Positions 35,299-47,677 of a DNA stretch of 64,000 bases are shown in pieces. Origin of the DNA: Welwitschia mirabilis (Eukaryota > Gnetophyta > Gnetopsida > Welwitschiales). The stretch is from assembly GCA_051453625.1 (NCBI GenBank), contig JBOZIK010000001.1:1336502-1400501 (forward strand), given 5' to 3'. The translations under genes and the position numbers were made by a program. Positions within the stretch are counted from its first letter, which is position 1. Each line of letters starts with the position of its first letter. Below the pieces are notes generated by a model. The model was given only the letters and a program-made list of their open reading frames with translations. It had not been told where the DNA came from and made no database searches.

Positions 35299-35507
35299 TG
35301 AGATAAATGTATCCATTAGTTAAAATTTCTTAGTTCCTTTTAGCCAAAAGGATTTATTCGTAATACAACTTAAGAAGTTGAGATTCTTTGTATGCCTAGC
35401 ACATATAAGCATAGTTCTACTAGTAACTCATTAGATTATCCTAGTGAAAATGCTAATTGTATCTAGAGATGAAAAAAAAAACTTTCTCAAAGTCTAATAA
35501 GATAGTA
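35299..35507 (+). pseudogene. Copia integrase-RT linker
   Basis: Degenerate sequence following the integrase in element order. A serine-rich stretch with SLDYPSENANC is readable, but no domain is expected here and none was found. Confidence 0.4.
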
Positions 35508-35925
35508 TGTTACCAAAGTAAGTTAATAAAAATAGTACAAGATTGTAAAGATACATCTTATATTACTATTATTCTAATTTAATGTTATAAATTAAGATTA
35601 GTCTTTGGTAATTTCTTTACATTTTTTTTTTAAAAATTAAAATATAAGATAATACTTATAAGTAATTAAATGACAAGATTTGGGATTTTTAAGATTTATT
35701 TTAGTTATAATTGTAACCTTACTTTAATGAATTTAATTTTTTTATAAATTATAATAATAGGTAGATATCATTTTGATGTTTAGCAATAGAGGCTTTCCTT
35801 CTTCCCTGAATGTTTTTCTCTAGGGTTTTATCACCTAAAGTTATGCATTTTTTTATTCTTATTATTTTCATTGTTTTTTCTTTTATAATTTTATTATTGT
35901 ACATAAAATTTGGTTTTCATAATAA
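35508..35925 (+). mobile_element. Possible short LTR with primer site
   Basis: The segment begins TGTTACC at 35508, and at 35927-35938 TGGTATAAGGAC resembles the tRNA-Met primer site (9 of 12). This would be a copia-type 5' LTR of about 420 bases inserted in the larger copia element. The partner LTR is not visible, so the call is tentative. Confidence 0.35.
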
Positions 35926-36039
35926 TTGGTATAAGGACACTAGGATTTTAATTCTTAATTTTTAACAATTACTTAAACCAAATACTTATTATATCCAGGA
36001 ATCCAAAAGAATCTATTACATAAGAGAGACATTCATCTC

Positions 36040-36500
36040 ATGAAATACAAAACTTGATTTAACAAATTATCAAGAGTTACAAGATGCAATAAAAGATCAA
36101 ACAAACTTTTTATAGTAATATTAATTTTTTACCCTAAACTATCAATCAAAAGATGATTAATAAAAACACTTTATTCATCCTCAAGAGCTCTTAACCCACA
36201 TAATCTACATGTGCACTCTTCTTTAGGTAGGTTAATCCATCTACCACTTTATATCCTAAGGTGATGTAAAATTAAATAAAGCTTATTGATTAAGTTACAA
36301 ATCCCTTAGTAGTGAGATAGTAGACTTTGAAATCTAATTTATTACGTTTGAAATTATCAAGGTAAAATTTTTTCTTGTCTTTGACATTTGCCTATACTTT
36401 TATTAGCACTTGCTTATTCAACAACTTGTAAATATTTTAGAGTTTTCTTTAGCTCTACCTTAATAGTATTTCATTTCTTTATCTCTTGTATCTCCTAGTA
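36040..36500 (-). pseudogene. Non-LTR retrotransposon zinc-binding C-terminus
   Basis: The minus strand from about 36260 reads HHLRI*SGRWINLPKEE, then CTCRLCGLRALEDE*SVF, then INHLLIDSL. This matches the C-terminal C-x-x-C ... E-D-E-x-H-x-x-x-x-C motif with preceding G-R-W that is common in some non-LTR reverse transcriptases. The final Cys and His are lost. It does not look like the C-terminus of the LINE at 48 kb, so it may represent a different clade. No RT is preserved beside it. Confidence 0.4.
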
Positions 36501-36904
36501 CTACCATTCTTATTCTTTTTTATCTTCAAGAATTACAACTAAAACTTTGATTTGATCTGATTCTACCAATTATAGGTTATAAGTAATGAATAACATATTG
36601 CTTTAACCTCTATGGATAATATGTCATACACTCAAATAAAAATATGAAATAAGTTATTTGTACCTTCACCTTTAACTCATTAAGAAAAAATATTTTTTAA
36701 ACTCTTTCAATATCTTCCTAAGTTTATTCACTTAGGCTTGGTCCTCATTTAGGAAATCCATATAAAATAGTAAGGTATACAATAGTTTAAAAGATTTTTT
36801 TAGCTTAGGCATAAACAAGAATGTAGTATAGAGGTCTAAAGAAGATACCTTTAGGATGTTTCACCTTGTTTTACTCATCTTGCATAGAAATTGATATAAA
36901 TCTG

Positions 36905-37004
36905 NNNNNNNNNNNNNNNNNNNNNNNNNNNNNNNNNNNNNNNNNNNNNNNNNNNNNNNNNNNNNNNNNNNNNNNNNNNNNNNNNNNNNNNNNNNNNNNN
37001 NNNN
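36905..37004. other. Assembly gap (100 N)
   Basis: Placeholder gap between the non-LTR remnant and the start of copia RT. Confidence 0.99.
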
Positions 37005-37870
37005 CTATAAGATGTTCATGATGATGAAATGGAAAAAAATGAAACTAGGTAGAGCTCTCATGAATCTCTTAATGATGATGATAAGATTCATCTCACATTT
37101 AAGGATGAACCAAGATCCTTCAAAGATGTTATTTTGCATGATCACTAGGTACAAGCCATGAAAGAATACTATAATTTACTTGTGGAAAATGATACATGGG
37201 AGTTAGTTAATCTTTTATTAAGTTACATGACATTACTTAACAAATGGATTTTCTACAATATGTATAAAGTAGATAATACACTTAAATGTCATAAAGCTCA
37301 ATTTGTTGTTGTATGCCTACATCAAAGAAAAGACTTAAACTATAAGGAATTTTTTGCACTAATATCTAAATGGTCTACCATTAGAGCTTTAATTGCTTTA
37401 GTAGCGTAAAATGATTGGAAGATTCACCAATTAGACATTAAGACTACCTTTCCTAGTGAAAATCTCAAAGAAGAAATATAATGATGTGATTAAAGGGTTT
37501 TTAAGTGAAGGATAAGGAACAAAAAATGTGTAGAATAATTAAGTCACTGTATAGGTTAAAATAAGCATTAAGATCATGGTATACTAAATTGACTAGTTAC
37601 TTGAGTTCCATTGGATTTAAACTATGTGACTATTAGGATATAAATGCACACCCTTCATCAAATCTGATAGAAAAATTTGTACATATATAGTGATTTATGT
37701 AGATAACATGTTATTGACTGATAGAAATGAAGTGGATATTAATCATATAAAGATTGCTTTAGGTGAGGAATTTAGAATTTTTGATATGGAATTAACTAGA
37801 TTTTACCTTAGAGTAAAAATTGAGCAAAAATAGAATGAAATATTTCTAACTTAATTGAAGTATATTAGAG
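37005..37870 (+). pseudogene. Copia reverse transcriptase
   Basis: The first codons after the gap read as the pre-RT linker (SSHESLNDDDKIHLTFKDEP in frame). From 37158 an 83-codon open stretch starts MKEYYNLLVENDTWELVNL and includes NKWIFYNMYKVD and FFALISKWSTIRALIALVA, the N-terminal half of RVT_2. Further on come WKIHQLDIKTTF (V-K-T-A-F region) and IYVDNMLL, where the catalytic Y-V-D-D is Y-V-D-N (37696-37707). Then FRIFDMELTRFYLRVKIEQ follows before a stop. The enzyme is inactive by both stops and the altered catalytic Asp. Confidence 0.85.
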
Positions 37871-38620
37871 ACCTAATTTATATATTTATGTTGGAAAATG
37901 TTAAAGAAGTTGATACACCTTTGGAATGAAATTAAAAAATTAATGCTGATGAACACTTAAAATTAGGAAATAAAATCAAATACAAAAGAATAATTAGTAA
38001 TCTTATTATGTTATCAACACTAGATGTGATATCTCATATATGGTTAGTGTTTTGTCTAAGTATCTTTATGTGCTAAAGGTTAGTCATCTTAATGCTATTA
38101 TGAGACTACAAGGTGCTTGAAGAAGATAAAAGACTTAGGTCCTACATATAAGAGAAACTCTTAATTTGTCCTAAAAGCATAATCTAACTCAAACATTTCT
38201 AGAAACTTAGAAATTTACTTGTCAACATCAAGATATGTCCTATTTTTAGGAGCGTCGCCTTTATCTTTATGATCTAAACATCACAAAGTGATAACTCAAT
38301 CCCCTATAGAACTGGAATATATAGTTTCATTGAAAGCCTATAGAGAAATTGAATGATTGAAAAAACTTCTAAAATTAATGAAATTAAAGTAGATAGAAGC
38401 AATTGATATCTTCACCTATAACTAATCTACTATATGCATAGTGAAAAATCTAGTGCATCATGATAGGATAAAACACTTTTATGGTGGAGTTCATAAAATT
38501 AGGGGACTTATATAGTAAGAAATAATTTTATCAGAATATTATCTACCAAAAAATAAAATACTAATATGTTTACTAAATCGCTTAATCGAAAAAGCTCTGT
38601 TACTTTTAATTTAAAATAGG
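37871..38620 (+). pseudogene. Copia RT C-terminus and RNase H
   Basis: Codons near 38420-38510 give STICIVKNLVHHDRIKHFYG and GVHKIRG, matching the N-x-A-x-I-x-x-x-x-N-P-x-x-H-x-R-x-K-H-I region of copia RNase H. At about 38540-38590 they give EYYLPKNK and NMFTKSLN, corresponding to Q-x-A-D-I-F-T-K-x-L near the C-terminus. Several frame changes occur. Confidence 0.75.
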
Positions 38621-38866
38621 ATTGATCATGGATGTGTAGTATGAATTTTCCTAATGCTAAGAAATGTGTAATATAATTTTTCTTATCATTATAGGGTGTT
38701 TAATGCATAAATTATATTTGTATGAGATGTGTAACAAAGTTTGACTACTTCTCTTTGAAGTAGTTCCTTCACACAGTAACTCCTTTTAAAAGGTTTTATT
38801 ATATGTTGCATTTCTACTTTTCTTTAAAACCTATAGTTTCCTTAGAAAAGAGTGTATTCCCATGTT

Positions 38867-38876
38867 AAGGAGGGAA
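38867..38876 (+). other. Copia polypurine tract
   Basis: AAGGAGGGAA lies four bases before the 3' LTR start TGGGGAAC at 38881, as expected. Confidence 0.65.
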
Positions 38877-38880
38877 TATT

Positions 38881-39111
38881 TGGGGAACTAATGAATCATA
38901 CCATGTTACTACACTTAGATAAAATAAAAACCCTAATAAAAACCTAGTTGGGTATGTTTGCCCATAAAATCAAGCTCTACCGTTTGAACAACATGAGAAA
39001 AATAAAGATATTATTTTTGAAATGTTGTTTTAGGGTTTTTTTTTTTTTTTTTTTAAGAGGCCTTTTTTATCATTTTTAACTTTTGCTTACTTGCTTTCTT
39101 TAATTTTAGCA
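38881..39111 (+). repeat. Copia 3' LTR
   Basis: It starts TGGGGAACTA immediately after the polypurine tract and aligns with 14775-14989. Similarity appears to continue a little past 39111 into sequence resembling a decayed primer site (TTATAATAAAGC), which would be unusual for a 3' LTR and could indicate a tandem arrangement. Confidence 0.6.
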
Positions 39112-39482
39112 TTTTATAATAAAGCATTTGTTGCTCTTATAAGATGGTTATGCTTCTTTCCTTCTTATACTTTTTCAAAATTAGATGAATCATTATGATG
39201 TTGGTTCAAATCATAGCTTGATGTTTTTATTACCAAATCTTAGTTAATAAAACAAATGAATTTATTTCACTTTGTTAATGACTATAACCACTTATCATAA
39301 CGTTTAAAATTTTATTAACAAATTTTTCTTCTGCTATTAGTTTTTATTTTGGGATAAAACCATCTTCTTCTAAACTTAGGGCTTCATTGGATTCATCTTT
39401 AACATCCTATAGATTCATCTTTAACATCTTGGACCTTTAACATTTGCCTCTGTTTTACTTATAATTTCTTAGGATTAAAACC
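39112..39482. other. Spacer between copia LTR and LTR X2
   Basis: A+T-rich sequence with a CATCTTTAACATC duplication at about 39398-39430. No gene or element end was recognised. Confidence 0.5.
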
Positions 39483-39563
39483 ATTAGCTCTTAAACCATA
39501 CTAAAAATTGGAGTATGAAAGCACTCTAAGTTGAAAATTGAGGTTCAAAGTGCTTTGATGCCA
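39483..39563 (-). repeat. Triplicated primer-site segment, right copy
   Basis: Three diverged tandem units ending in GCTTTGATGCCATGTTA, organised like 11856-11942: GCTCTTAAACCATACT, CACTCTAAGTTGAAAA and the terminal unit. They directly precede LTR X2. Confidence 0.55.
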
Positions 39564-40050
39564 TGTTATGATTTTCATGTAGAAGCTTTTAATATCATGC
39601 ATGTGATTTGGGGTAGACATGCTCTAATCCTAGGTTTAATAATTAAATATAGAAATTTTTATGCTATTTTGTAAATAGTAAAAATGAGAAGCAAATGAAT
39701 CAAAATTTCTAATGTTCTATAACTAATAATGAAAAATCATTATAAATAATATTTCAACCATGTAGTTAGAAAGGTGATTCATCCATGAACCACCTACCTA
39801 ACTCTTAAACTCAGGCATATGTGACTTAAGTGTTTTGTCACAGTTCTTTTAACTTTAAATATGTTTTTAATTCTTGATTGATTAATTACGTATTTTAAAA
39901 TGAATGCTCTTTGTCTTTATAACATTTTTCTAGTAGGAAGGATTGCATCTTTTAAACATGACGCTTATGTCTTCTAGACATGAAATGAAACATATCATTT
40001 CATGTCTTATAATGAAGTTAACAATTGTTTTTTAAGTTAATTATGTTAAC
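39564..40050 (-). mobile_element. Copia-like 5' LTR, minus orientation (copy X2)
   Basis: Aligns with 11943-12450 over its length, starting TGTTATGA after the primer-site complement and ending in AAGTTAACAATTGTTTTTTAA. The internal region should lie to its left but is replaced by other repeats within a few hundred bases. Confidence 0.55.
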
Positions 40051-43000
40051 TTGCTTAAAAAAATCTAGATGCAAAAAGGGGATTTAAAAAGCTTGAAAGT
40101 CTTTTCAAAAAGAACATGCTCCATGATTAGTTAAAAATTATCATTAAATATAGAAATATAATCCTGTTCATTTTAAACAACTTTAAAATAGAAGACAAGA
40201 CACTCAAAAGAATCATCAACATTATAGAGAGGACATTATGGAGAATTAAATCCTAGATGTTATAAATAATTATCAATGGACTACTATAGTAAAGTAATCC
40301 CAGGATTAGTAATTGATCTAATTACCATTTTACAAAATTATCTTTTATGATTATCCATAACATTTTCAAAAATTCTCATAATATAAAAAAAGGAAGAACT
40401 ATGTGAAGATAAGAAGAGGACATGTAAGAGGATACATAATCCCTAAGGATAAAAAGCTTTAGATAGAATAACTTCATCGGTTCTATATCCTAGTTACAAT
40501 TCCATGATTTCTTCTAAACATAATGTAACTAGTCATAGTTTTGTAAGATACTATACTACTTTCTTGTAATTAATGCATAATCAAATTCTATGTATTATTC
40601 ATTACAAATCCTAAATTATTTATTAAATCATTAATTTATATTATAATCATTAAAAAAAGTTTTTTGAGCATTTCCTAAATGACTGAAAAACCCTTGATAA
40701 AAAAAAGTTTAAATATGATTACAATAAATATCTAAATATTTTATGAACATATTTAATTTGACTAAGTAAATTGTCTACCTTAAAAGCCATAAAATAATAT
40801 CATAGAGCATGGAATGAAAATATAGGCTCAAAATAAAATGAAAAATAAGTACATTACGATAGTAAATCACAAAGAGAAGGATACATGGTGATGAAGCGAT
40901 GTAATCCCTAATGAATGTAACTGGTAGAACCATCTAAACAATGAACTATAAAAAGATAAATATGAGGCACAGGAAAGTGTGTATCATGAAATCCTTCTCA
41001 ATATGAAAGAACTACCATGAGGGAGCAAATAAAGAGTGCATCACTAGAATCTAGTAAAAGGTAGAGTCAATAATCTAAAGATGCCTACATAATGTACATA
41101 TCCTCATCAATTAAGAAGGATTTTGAAGATTATAATAAGAGTCCTAACTTATTCCCATGATAGAAATTAGCATCATGGAAATTCAACTTTTAATCTTAGA
41201 GATTTAATCAAAAAGTTAAATTAAATATTTTACAAAAGCAAATAAAAAATGAAAGGACATTGATAAACACATTAAGGGTTTAATAATGATCACTATAGAG
41301 TTTTAATGAAACCAAGAAGATTCACATGGATTTAGGGGAAAAAATTAAACAAAAAGATCCCAAATTATCTTATGGTTTCTACCCATAGAACTATCAAATG
41401 AGATAGATATAGCCAAAACATAAAATATAATGAAGCATTATTGTAATTCTTTAAGAGATATGTTTCCACATGAAATTCCACTTTATAACTTATAAAGCAT
41501 TTACATAATGTAAAAATATTTTTGTTCTGTTTTTAAAATAAATATAGTAAGCTCACAATATATTTCCATAATGGTTCTTTAGAATCTATAGATACAGCAG
41601 CATGACATAAAAGTAAAATATTTTACAAGTTTAAAAATCAAAATATAAACTAGTGCATATTAAATACATGCATATGCATTAATGTTATCAAAAAACAAAG
41701 TTTATAAAATCAAATCCTAAGTATAAAAATGTTTTACCCTATAGTTTTAAGTATCTGTAAGAAATCCTTAGTGATTTTAAAGCATTATACATCCTTATCT
41801 GTAGAACATTTCTATAGAATTTTTATAAGTTTGTCTTACTATTTCTATAATAGATTTTATATTTGTGTTAGATTATTCATTATGGCTTATATGATGTATC
41901 ACCTTCATATTTATCTAAATAAAAATAAATAAAGCAACACTAATTATAATCTAAGCACAACCACAGACCATATTAATATGAGATAAAATTGTGGCCCAAA
42001 TTATATTAATTTCATCATTTAACTTTATAAATTCAAATATGACATTGATATCATTACTAGATTTAGATTCAAATTACAAGAATGGTCTATAATGGTATGT
42101 GAAGTGTGAGAAACCCAAATAGCTTAAACACTACATTCACCATCACTAATCCACATATCAAAATGAAACTATTACAATATGTGAATATGGTTGACTATCC
42201 ATATTTGTTATAAATAGTAAGTTCTTCCATATTTTTTCTAATCATTATAAAAAAGTTCTAATAGAAATTTAAAAGGATGTAAAGGATTAGCCTTACATCT
42301 AGGAAGATGTTAAGTACATGTTCACATGAAGAAAAGAACTAAAGTGGAACTAGGTTAAAAGCAATAAAAATATTTTAATATGGAATCTATCTAAGAATTT
42401 CCACATGCTTGTAGAAGTTATTCTCATAGGAGACCCTCTTTAAAAAATAAAATAATAGTTACTTATTAGTTTAAATTATATATTTTTTCCCATTTATCTT
42501 TGACTGAAAATAGAAGGATTTTGATATTAATTATTCCTACATAAAACCTAGTTATTAAGATAGAAACTTTAGTAATAATGGAACTAGATAAAATTGATTA
42601 CTCTTACTCTTCTTCTATATTATAGCTTCTTTGTCAAATGATGGAGAAAACCACTAGTAAAGAATGGATAGTAATGATTAATCTTTATAGTGGAAATAAC
42701 TCAACTTAATAAGTTTAAAAGACTCACGTAAACATCTTAGACCTAGAATTAGATAAAAATTAAATGAGCTAGACATTGGTTTTAGATAACTAGAACCGAT
42801 GATTTTAGATAACTAGAACCTAGATATGCATGAATAGCCAAAACAAAATTGATTTAGATAGATAATAAAAGATAGAAGTTAAAATATAAAGAGATAGATG
42901 AAGAACCTATCATTTTTATCAAAAAGAGAAAGAAAATATATAGATTTCATTAAATAAGTACAAAATGGAAGAGTAGAAGTAGGAATCAAAGAAAACACAA

Positions 43001-44380
43001 CCTTTTTTTACATATCTATAAGACATTTCTCTAAAATCTATAGAAACCAACTTATTTTTTAAAAAGATCATCCTAGTTTATCCTAGCATAAATTTCAATA
43101 AATAGAAAGGAGAATTAATGAAACATGCCAAGAGATACTTTTATAAAAATGACTAAAATTTTGAAATAAGCATGTTAATGAAAGAATAAGAGAGATAAGT
43201 GACGATAAATTTGTAATTAATAATCACTTTTTAAATGAATTAACCAAAAATAATATATATTATCTACTATGTTATATGGACATACTAAACAAAACTTAAT
43301 AATCTTAAGGAATAAGAAGGAATAGATCTTATCTCAAGACTAATAGAAAAACCATAGTTAAAAATAATAGTAACAAAAAGAATTAGAACTACTAACATGA
43401 AAATTAGAAAAAATAAAGCATGAATCAATACAATTATAGAAGGTAAATCAATAAGTTATAGTAGAACTAAGTAAATGAATTCAGAAGTTAAAAGAAACAA
43501 ATTAAAAAAATGTGTAAGTAAAAAACATATGTAACCTAGTAGTTTTCAATTGCTGACTAAATTTCTTAGAGAAGTAATATTCAACTACAATATTTTCTCT
43601 TATGATAAACCCTAAAAAAATAAATTAGAGGCAAGAATTTAAGCTAAGGAAAAATATATAATCTTTTAAAAATTGGAAGAAATAAAAAACTTTTAATAGA
43701 ATATAAACAAAAGTGAATGAAATTAATTATAAAGATTATTTTAAGCTAGTTTTCCAATTTAATGAGTGGTTAAATTAAGATCTTCATAAAGATGTAATCA
43801 TTATCACAAATCTTAATTCCTTTGAAGCTAAACCAAATTTTGAAGGTCTTAAAAGTAGTAATGGAAAAATTATTTACTACATATATAGGAAGAGTTTAAT
43901 ATCTTCTTGTTATCTATTTTGTATTTTCATATGTATAAAGTTCAAAAATTAGAGTTAAATTTATTGTATACAATAAATATTTTTAATGAAAAAAATAAAG
44001 GAATTTGTCTGTGTTATGTGCTTCTTTAATTAACTAGAAATCATAAATTAGATGAGAAAAACATAGAAGGCTAAACTTAAAAAAATTTAATCACAAAATA
44101 AATGAATAAGATGATCATTTAAAAAGAATTATTTAGACTTGAGTTTCTCTAGTAGGAACATTTTCATTTTAAAAATACAATTTTATTAAATATAAATAAA
44201 AATTTTAAATAGGATTTAAAAAAGATCTAGATATTCCAAAATATAATTAAATCACTTAAGTAAATGACTCATTTTTAACATTACAACACAATCCATGATG
44301 AATCAAATTCCATATGTAAATATAAAATTTTGAAAATATTGAAAATTTCTAAATATTTTTAGGAATGAAGGTAGAATGAG
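40051..44380. other. A+T-rich stretch, no gene seen
   Basis: About 4.3 kb with stops in every frame and no recognisable domain, RNA gene or LTR terminus. One minor feature is a tandem repeat of TTTAGATAACTAGAACC at about 42781-42820. Confidence 0.55.
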
Positions 44381-46560
44381 GGAGTCTATCATCTTCTTTA
44401 TGTATAATTCAAAGTCAACTTCTTGTAGCAACTTAACTTCCAATTATAAAAACATTTTAAAATAAATTTATCTATTTTCCCAACAAATTGGACATAACAC
44501 TTCATGTGAAACTTGTTGCATACTATACAACATTTAGAGCATGAAAGTTAATGTAGCAATATTCAAGATCTCATAATTGAAAGTTTCCTAGAGTGCTATT
44601 GTTGTGGTGTACAATTTCGCAATGTTTCATCCTTTATCAAATCCTAGTAATCACAAATATATATGTTGAAATTATGACATACTAGTATAGATGGAAATGA
44701 CCCAAATGTTGTAAACCCATTGAAGGCATGAAAGAGAAGAAGGAAAATTAATTTTCAAAGAAAATATTGTATCTTAAACCTAAGAATAATGTAAGAAAAT
44801 AAACATGTAATACAAATGCAAATGAAACCTAATCTAGACGAACACTTATCCGATTACCAAATCGATTTGTGAGGAAGATTGGCCCTGCATAACCTGAATC
44901 AACTAAGCAACCCTAACTAACTTAAGCTATCAAGTAAGTTGAATAGAATGTAATGCAAGTTAATTTAAAAATGCACTTAAACTAATATTTTCAACCTTAA
45001 TAAAGTTTGCCCTTAAGACCTATATCGTAAGTAAAACTGTCACTGAATTAAGAACAACATAAGACATAAGGAATATTAAAAAGTATTAATGAATAAAGGA
45101 AAGAGATTTTATATTATCAAACTATCATCTAGGTTTGCATAGTCCAACACCAAGGAGACATCTCACTACAACTACTTAAGATGGATCTCCTGCCTGTCGA
45201 TCTTCTATCATGAGAATCTCCAGTGAATCAAAGATTCAAAGGAGGATAGAAGGGGAGGTTTAATTATACAACAAGGAAAACATAATCGTCACTCAAGGAG
45301 TAATGGTCACACTAGAAAATGTGATCAATCCTGAGAAAGAATGAATGAAATGGATGAAAGTTGGTAAGCTATTTCAGTGTCATCTTGAATGTCGTCTAGA
45401 TGACTAAGGAGATGATGATAGCTATTAAGGCTTCATGTAAGCTGCTCGATTTATCTTGTAATCTTTCCATGTTAGCAAGTACTCTAGTATCATGCTGACT
45501 GTCATTTGGATGATGAAGGGGATAGTGGACTCTCTGAAAAACTTCTTGAATTATTCTAGCTCTTAGTTTCCATCATCTTTTCTTTAGACAACTAGTGTTT
45601 ATGAATTGTTTTAAATACTTATAAAATGTGATAGAGTTTATATGATTCCAAGACTTTTTTTCTAACTCTTTAAATAATAGAAATTCAGCATAAACCTGTC
45701 TAATGTCCTATAAAATAACTCATAAAACCCTATCAAATACACACAATTTGGTAATGCATTAGCTATATTTAATATTTTAAACGAAGCTAACTAAAATAAA
45801 GAAATCATGATTTGATGTAATTAAAATATTAATGGATTTAAAATTTTAAATATATGATACTATTACATTTATTAACTATGAGAGTCCTATGTCTCTCACT
45901 ATGTTTTTTGGACTTTTTCTTAAAGATATTATTTAAAAAATGCATTGTAGATGCAGCGTAAAACTAGTCAACAAGATTGGTAATGAAAATGGAAATAGGT
46001 CAAGCTTATCATGATAGTGGAAATAATGACATTTGTTATAGCTAGTCTCATACTTTAGGTTATTATTTTGATCATCCAAAATGATTTTTCATTGATATTT
46101 ACAACTAGCCAAGAAGTTAAAAAAGAAGTATGTAAACTTACATATTTTCTAGCACCCATCATTTTATTAAGCATTGTAAAGCTCATTCTTATGAATAAGG
46201 TAATTCCTTTGATTACAAACTGGATGCTTAAATTTTAATATTCACATCAGAAAGTGCATGCAAGAATACAATGTAAAAGTCATAATCATGATAGGATGGT
46301 AATTACTAGTAGCATATGTGAATATTTTGTACTACTAGAGAGTTTTATTTAAAGTTCTTCGAGCATGAATATTCTACTTTTAGGTCATTAGAATATGAAC
46401 AGGGATGATTTGTAAATAACTATGCATATGATGATGCTTACAACCTTAACTTATTAATGTGAGTGGCACGTTAAGATTTCCATTCATTTAAGATGCTTAT
46501 GTAACTTGAAGTTAGATTGCTATACTAAGATGGTGCTAACACATGGCTAGGATAGTTGGT
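44381..46560. other. Moderately structured repeat DNA, no gene
   Basis: Base composition is slightly less extreme at 44830-45600, which reads like the leader or LTR of an unidentified element. It contains an imperfect duplication of TCATCTTGAATGTCGTCTAG at about 45380 and TCATGCTGACTGTCATTTGG at about 45491. No protein is recognised. Confidence 0.45.
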
Positions 46561-47504
46561 AGGCTCTCCTTCCTTTTCTACTTTCACAAATTAGAAGCCA
46601 CTTGAGTCTTCCATCTTTTATTATTAAAACACTTATAACATAGAACTATAGATATTTTTAATGATTTATAATGGTTTTCATTTAATTTAATTCATATTGA
46701 TACAAAATAAATCTTCTAATTTGGATCTCTGTTAATAGTCATAGCTAGATTAAGTTGATAAGTAATCCATATTCTTTGAAACATATATAAGTCATTACAT
46801 ATTAGAAATATAAAAAAAATAGCTAATTTAACTCAAGTATGTAGATAAATTGAGTACATAAATACATAAGAGTAAGTGTTTAATAATCTTATTAGATATT
46901 TCCTTAAAAAATCTTTGAGAATTTTAAAAGATACTTTTTTCTTTATGAAATAAATAGATAATTTAATTTTCAAGAGAAAAATTGGAAAGAACGATTATTC
47001 TTTTTAATAAACATACATAATGGAATATTTGTGATGAGTATATCAATAAGAAAATTTTAAAAGAAATTCTTAATAGTGATATAATTAATTAACTCCTCAA
47101 ACCAACATTAGGTAATAATCAATTACTATTGTATTGGTTTAAAGTTCATAATGATATATAATTATTTTCTAAAGGATGTATGAAATGTAAAAAATGGAGA
47201 TACTTAGATGCAATGAAATTTATAAATATTGAGCCAAGTAACCTAGTAAATTTATTTAGTTCAAGTGATATAAGCATTAAGAGTACATTAAAATCTTAGA
47301 AAAATACAAAAACAAAACAAAGAGAAGAGACTTCCAAAATTTACCTAAAGAATTCACTTTTATGAAAAGCAAATAGATTACTTCATTTTTTTATTTATAA
47401 ACATTTATGATATAGCTAATTTCCAAATATAGATATCAGATATTCATAACAATTACATAATCTTTTCTCAAAATATTTAACTAAAATTTATATTGATCCA
47501 TTAT
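46561..47504. other. A+T-rich stretch, no gene seen
   Basis: Sequence between the repeat DNA and the SINE-like element shows no coding or RNA features. Confidence 0.5.
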
Positions 47505-47677
47505 ATGGGAATCTAATTGGTGAGGCACTCATCCTTAATTCAAGAGGTTATGGGATTAAATCTTTGGATACCATGCTTAGCATACTTAATGAAAATTATT
47601 TATTTGGATTATCACAATGGTTGTACATTTAAGAGGAAGTACAATCACTGAAGCTTTAAGTTCAACATCACTCATAA
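47505..47677 (+). mobile_element. SINE-like element, left copy
   Basis: Begins near GGTGAGGCACTCATCCTT and contains GGTTATGGGATTAAATCTTTGG, resembling a decayed tRNA box B. Over about 170 bases it aligns with 60705-60905 in the same orientation, sharing TAAATCTTTGGAT, TAGCATAC or TGGCATAC and TTCAAG or TTTAAG blocks. It is followed immediately by the poly-T that marks the end of the minus-strand LINE. Confidence 0.55.

Larger units (their letters stand above)
14775..39111 (+). mobile_element. Old Ty1-copia element broken by nested insertions
   Basis: Pieces of one plus-strand copia element appear in the right order. They are an LTR (14775-14989), a tRNA-Met primer site (14992), leader (to 15412), a gag zinc knuckle and protease (29.4-29.7 kb), integrase N-terminus (to 30317), integrase remainder (about 34.65-35.3 kb), RT (37.0-37.9 kb), RNase H (38.4-38.6 kb), a polypurine tract (38867-38876) and an LTR (38881-39111). 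The gaps are filled by other transposons listed separately. That the two LTRs belong to the same copy is inference from order, orientation and similarity. Fragments from several copia copies would look similar. Stops and frame changes make all coding parts dead. Confidence 0.55.
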
